Shown piece by piece: positions 61,589 through 64,000 of a stretch of 64,000 nt of DNA. The notes under the pieces are model-generated. The model saw only the letters and a list, made by a program, of their open reading frames with translations, was not told where the DNA came from and ran no database searches. The first letter of the stretch is position 1; the number at the start of each line of letters is the position of its first letter. The DNA comes from Paenibacillus barcinonensis (GTDB lineage: Bacteria > Bacillota > Bacilli > Paenibacillales > Paenibacillaceae): positions 1-64,000 of the forward strand of contig NZ_QJSW01000016.1 in the NCBI RefSeq assembly GCF_003217495.1. The letters are read 5' to 3'. Both the position numbers and the translations under genes were made by a program.

Positions 61589-62479
61589 TCATATCTCGAA
61601 AGTCTTGATAAAGTTCCTCGCGCTCTTGGAGAGGTAACGATCCTTGATCCATATCAAACCCACTTCCGAATAGAGCTCTGTATGCGATAGTTCATACAAG
61701 GCAATACTCGTCAGCGGAAACGAAGCGAGTACCGACTTCGGCAGGATCGTCGCACCGATACCTGCGGTCACCAACGCGAGAATAATTGCGACGCTGGAAC
61801 ACTCGCATAAAATATGTGGTTCATGGCCAGACTCACGAAACGACTTCAATACACGGTCATGCATGCCGGTGGTCAAATCACTTTTCAAGCTGAGAAAAGG
61901 ATACTGAGCCATCTCGCCCATCTCCAACCTTCGATCTTCTGAAGCTTGAGGCCAACTACTGGGTATTAGGGCGACGAACGGATCGGGAGGCAGGTGTATT
62001 ACAGTGTAACGATCAGGATCGGAAGCAGCTTCAAAAGGAAGACGTGCAACAATGAGCTCCAGGTTCCGTTTCTCGAGTTGGTCCCCAAGAAGGAAGTGGT
62101 CACCTTCGTTGATTTTGAAGGTAACGCGTGGGTACAGTTCGTGGAACCGCTCGATCCGCTGTGGCAGTAGAGAAACGCAAGAAACGACCGAGCCGATCGA
62201 GAGCGTACCATGAACACCCTCGTCCAGTTCCTGCACCTCCTCGATCGTCTCTTGGAACTGGCATAGAAGCTGCTCTGCTCGTTGACGTAGAAGCTGGCCC
62301 GCGTGCGTGAGTGTCAGGCGTTTGCCGCTGCGGTCAAACAAAGTAACGCCAAGCTCACTCTCAAGAAGCTTCATCTGCCTGCTGAGAGGCGGCTGCTCCA
62401 TATTCAAACGCTTGGCTGCGCTGGTAACTTGTCCTTCCTCAGCGACTGCAACAAAATATCGAAGCTGGCGAATATCCAT
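61589..62479 (-). CDS. LysR-type transcriptional regulator
   Basis: 296 residues from ATG 62479 (MDIRQLRYFVAVAEEG). The HTH is SAAKRLNMEQPPLSRQMKLLESELGVTLFDR; the rest is a periplasmic-binding-protein-like effector domain. The frame opens at 62503, but the palindromic operator lies there and the family start is at MDIRQL; GGAGG is 12 bases upstream, which is rather long. Divergent from ilvE and probably its regulator. The inducer is unknown. Confidence 0.9.
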   Translation of the reverse strand: MDIRQLRYFVAVAEEGQVTSAAKRLNMEQPPLSRQMKLLESELGVTLFDRSGKRLTLTHAGQLLRQRAEQLLCQFQETIEEVQELDEGVHGTLSIGSVVSCVSLLPQRIERFHELYPRVTFKINEGDHFLLGDQLEKRNLELIVARLPFEAASDPDRYTVIHLPPDPFVALIPSSWPQASEDRRLEMGEMAQYPFLSLKSDLTTGMHDRVLKSFRESGHEPHILCECSSVAIILALVTAGIGATILPKSVLASFPLTSIALYELSHTELYSEVGLIWIKDRYLSKSARNFIKTFEI

Positions 62480-62501
62480 TCGATGCGTAGGCCTCCTTGT
62501 C

Positions 62502-62520
62502 ATATACCTTAAAGGTATAT
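62502..62520. promoter_or_regulatory. Palindromic operator between lysR-type gene and ilvE
   Basis: ATATACCTT-A-AAGGTATAT, a perfect 9-base-arm palindrome, lies 22 bases before the regulator start and about 86 before ilvE. A second half-site ATATACCTT is at 62546-62554. Two such sites at this spacing fit LysR-type binding and autoregulation. Confidence 0.7.
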
Positions 62521-62545
62521 TCTTTCTACAAAATAGATATTTCCA

Positions 62546-62554
62546 ATATACCTT
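62546..62554 (+). promoter_or_regulatory. Operator half-site near the ilvE promoter
   Basis: ATATACCTT repeats the arm of the palindrome at 62502. It is about 20 bases before TATACAAT (near 62568), the probable -10 region for ilvE, where a LysR protein would contact RNA polymerase. Confidence 0.5.
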
Positions 62555-62606
62555 GCTAATAGTTACTATACAATTAACAAATACATCAACTAAGGGTGGC
62601 GTAACA

Positions 62607-63677
62607 ATGATGCAGCCAATTCATATCGAACACACGAGCGCTCCTAAACCAAGACCGAAGGCTAGCGACATAGGGTTTGGAAAATATTTTACGGATCATA
62701 TGTTCATTCTCGACTATGATGCTGCGAGAGGATGGCATGATGCGCGAATTTTACCGTACCAGCCGATTACACTGGATCCAGCGGCCAAAGTATTCCACTA
62801 TGGGCAGTCGATCTTCGAAGGGCTTAAAGCGTACAGGACCGAAGCAGGTAATCTCGTGCTGTTCCGTCCCGAAATGAACATAAAGCGATTAAACCTCTCG
62901 AATGACCGAATGAGTATCCCGGTAATTGATGAGGAACTGGTGCTTGAAGCGCTGCATCAGTTGGTCTTGATCGATCAACATTGGATTCCGGACGCGCCCG
63001 GGACGTCACTCTATATTAGGCCTTTTGTGATCGCAACAGAGGAGCTGTTGGGAGTCTCGCCATCGGAACAGTATAAGTTCATGATCATCATGTCGCCAGT
63101 CGGAGCTTATTATGAAGAGGGAGTCAAGCCTGTTTCTATCTATGTAGAATCTGAGTTTGTTCGTGCAGTGGCGGGCGGGGTTGGTCATGTGAAAACCGCC
63201 GGTAATTATGCGGCAGGGCTAAAAGCGCAGGAGGGCGCGACGTTGCAGGGCTGCGCGCAGGTGCTCTGGCTCGATGGGATACATCGCAAATATGTGGAGG
63301 AAGTTGGCAGCATGAATGTGTTCTTCCACCTCGGCGACAAGATCGTAACGCCTGCGTTGACAGGTGGTCTGTTGCCAGGTATTACGCGGGATTCCGTCAT
63401 CCATTTGCTACGGTATTGGGGGTTGAAGGTGGAAGAGCGTCTGTTCTCAATCGACGAACTGGTTCAGGTGCAGAAGGACGGTAATCTCAAGGAGATGTTT
63501 GGCACTGGTACAGCGGCGGTTATTTCCCCGGTCGGATCGTTAGTTTGGAAAGGCGAGAGGCTGACGATCGGTGACGGATCAATCGGTGAGCTGGCTGCAC
63601 ACTTGTATGAGACGATAACAGGTATCCAAATCGGACGAATCGAGGACCCATTCAATTGGCGGGTCGTTCTTAAATAG
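62607..63677 (+). CDS. ilvE: Branched-chain amino acid aminotransferase
   Basis: 356 residues. Class IV PLP fold: KVFHYGQSIFEGLKAYR, FRPEMNIKRLNLSNDRM, the PLP Lys in GGVGHVKTAGNYAAGL and EMFGTGTAAVISPVGSL. It converts branched-chain keto acids and glutamate to Val, Leu and Ile. The ATG at 62607 has AAGGGTGG upstream and a second ATG follows; the longer open frame to 62307 runs through the regulator gene and is rejected. No T box is seen; control is more likely by the divergent LysR protein. Confidence 0.93.
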   Translation: MMQPIHIEHTSAPKPRPKASDIGFGKYFTDHMFILDYDAARGWHDARILPYQPITLDPAAKVFHYGQSIFEGLKAYRTEAGNLVLFRPEMNIKRLNLSNDRMSIPVIDEELVLEALHQLVLIDQHWIPDAPGTSLYIRPFVIATEELLGVSPSEQYKFMIIMSPVGAYYEEGVKPVSIYVESEFVRAVAGGVGHVKTAGNYAAGLKAQEGATLQGCAQVLWLDGIHRKYVEEVGSMNVFFHLGDKIVTPALTGGLLPGITRDSVIHLLRYWGLKVEERLFSIDELVQVQKDGNLKEMFGTGTAAVISPVGSLVWKGERLTIGDGSIGELAAHLYETITGIQIGRIEDPFNWRVVLK

Positions 63678-63685
63678 CAAATGTA

Positions 63686-63731
63686 AAAAGGATAGAGTGT
63701 ACAGATGTAATCTGAATCTCTATCCTTTTTA
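63686..63731 (+). terminator. Terminator of ilvE
   Basis: AAAAAGGATAGAG and CTCTATCCTTTTT form a 13-base stem with an inner CAGAT/ATCTG hairpin. Confidence 0.93.
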
Positions 63732-64000
63732 TATTTCATCAATAGTATATCTAAAATTGTATTCCATTCCATCAGGCTACTGGTTAGAGTAGGATTTTTC
63801 CGATTTTTATAAAATCCTTCAGGCTGCCCTTGTTAGAGTGGTGCATTTGATTAATATTACGGTGTAGATGAGACGCTTGATTGATGTTATAACCTGGCTG
63901 TGTGCTCTCTACTATAAGGCCCAGGTGATTTTGACACGCAGGTCTGTAGTGCCCTCCATTTTAGATACAAAATAAGATATTGATTTCATGCCTAATTGAT
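63732..64000. other. Non-coding tail of the window
   Basis: No gene was found. TCAGGCT...GTTAGAGT occurs twice (near 63774 and 63810), like an imperfect direct repeat. It may be a remnant of a decayed element, or part of an element continuing past the edge. Confidence 0.3.

Noticed and set aside
62307..62606. Upstream extension of ilvE by 100 codons
   Set aside because: It would run through the regulator gene start and the operator on the opposite strand; the ATG at 62607 has a ribosome site and fits the family length.
62550..62606. T-box or attenuator leader for ilvE
   Set aside because: The leader is too short, and no T-box bulge or terminator is visible.

Overview
The window looks like a chromosomal segment of a Paenibacillus-type, low-to-mid GC, spore-forming Firmicute. 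The perR/ygzB/ygxA genes next to a 16S rRNA gene, a sortase with an LPXTG protein, a YyaC-type spore protease homologue, a SigB partner-switching module, strong GGAGG ribosome sites and many T-tailed terminators all fit. No taxonomic search was possible, so the genus is an inference from gene content. I see no intact insertion sequence, prophage, tRNA or CRISPR array.

Layout. 1-2100: the 5' end of a 16S rRNA gene (minus strand) with two tandem promoters and boxA, then ygxA and ygzB. 2163-6649: a membrane-anchored GH18 protein, perR, and a two-gene DUF4097/membrane-protein operon. 6800-16168: an MgtC-type protein, an acetyltransferase, gatCAB, a SigY-like ECF sigma operon, a metallo-beta-lactamase-fold hydrolase, a thioredoxin-like protein and a DedA protein. 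16349-24863: a long O-antigen-ligase/TPR protein with a very GC-rich core, a methyltransferase, a hydrolase, yyaC, yfkK and an asparaginase II family protein.

25000-39700 is the most notable part. It holds a general-stress sigma factor locus: a REC-PP2C phosphatase, a 1241-residue hybrid kinase with three receivers, a CheR-type methyltransferase, a second hybrid kinase, then rsbV-rsbW-sigB. The first three match by architecture the RsbY/RsbK/RsbM system known from the Bacillus cereus group. Around it I found six promoter-like sites with a GTTT-type -35, a GG(G/T)T-type -10 and always a 14-base spacer. They lie upstream of rsbV itself and of genes for a PAP2 phosphatase, a YtxH protein, a YflT-domain protein, a DUF948 protein and a DUF1328 protein. 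This suggests a self-contained SigB locus with its first-line target genes clustered beside it.

39999-51990: a secreted SH3-like protein, a cation efflux protein, an ABC-F ATPase, a second metallo-beta-lactamase-fold enzyme, the cytochrome bd oxidase genes cydA-cydB with a probable small subunit, and a divergent histidine kinase/response regulator pair. 52067-64000: a degenerate receiver-like protein preceded by a 9-base tandem repeat, a CvfC-like HEAT protein, a lysine riboswitch controlling a lysP-type permease, a sortase convergent with a 1.5-thousand-residue LPKTG adhesin, and a LysR regulator divergent from ilvE with a clear palindromic operator between them.

Many starts were moved to internal codons because ribosome binding sites decide them. 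Such cases are noted in the entries.
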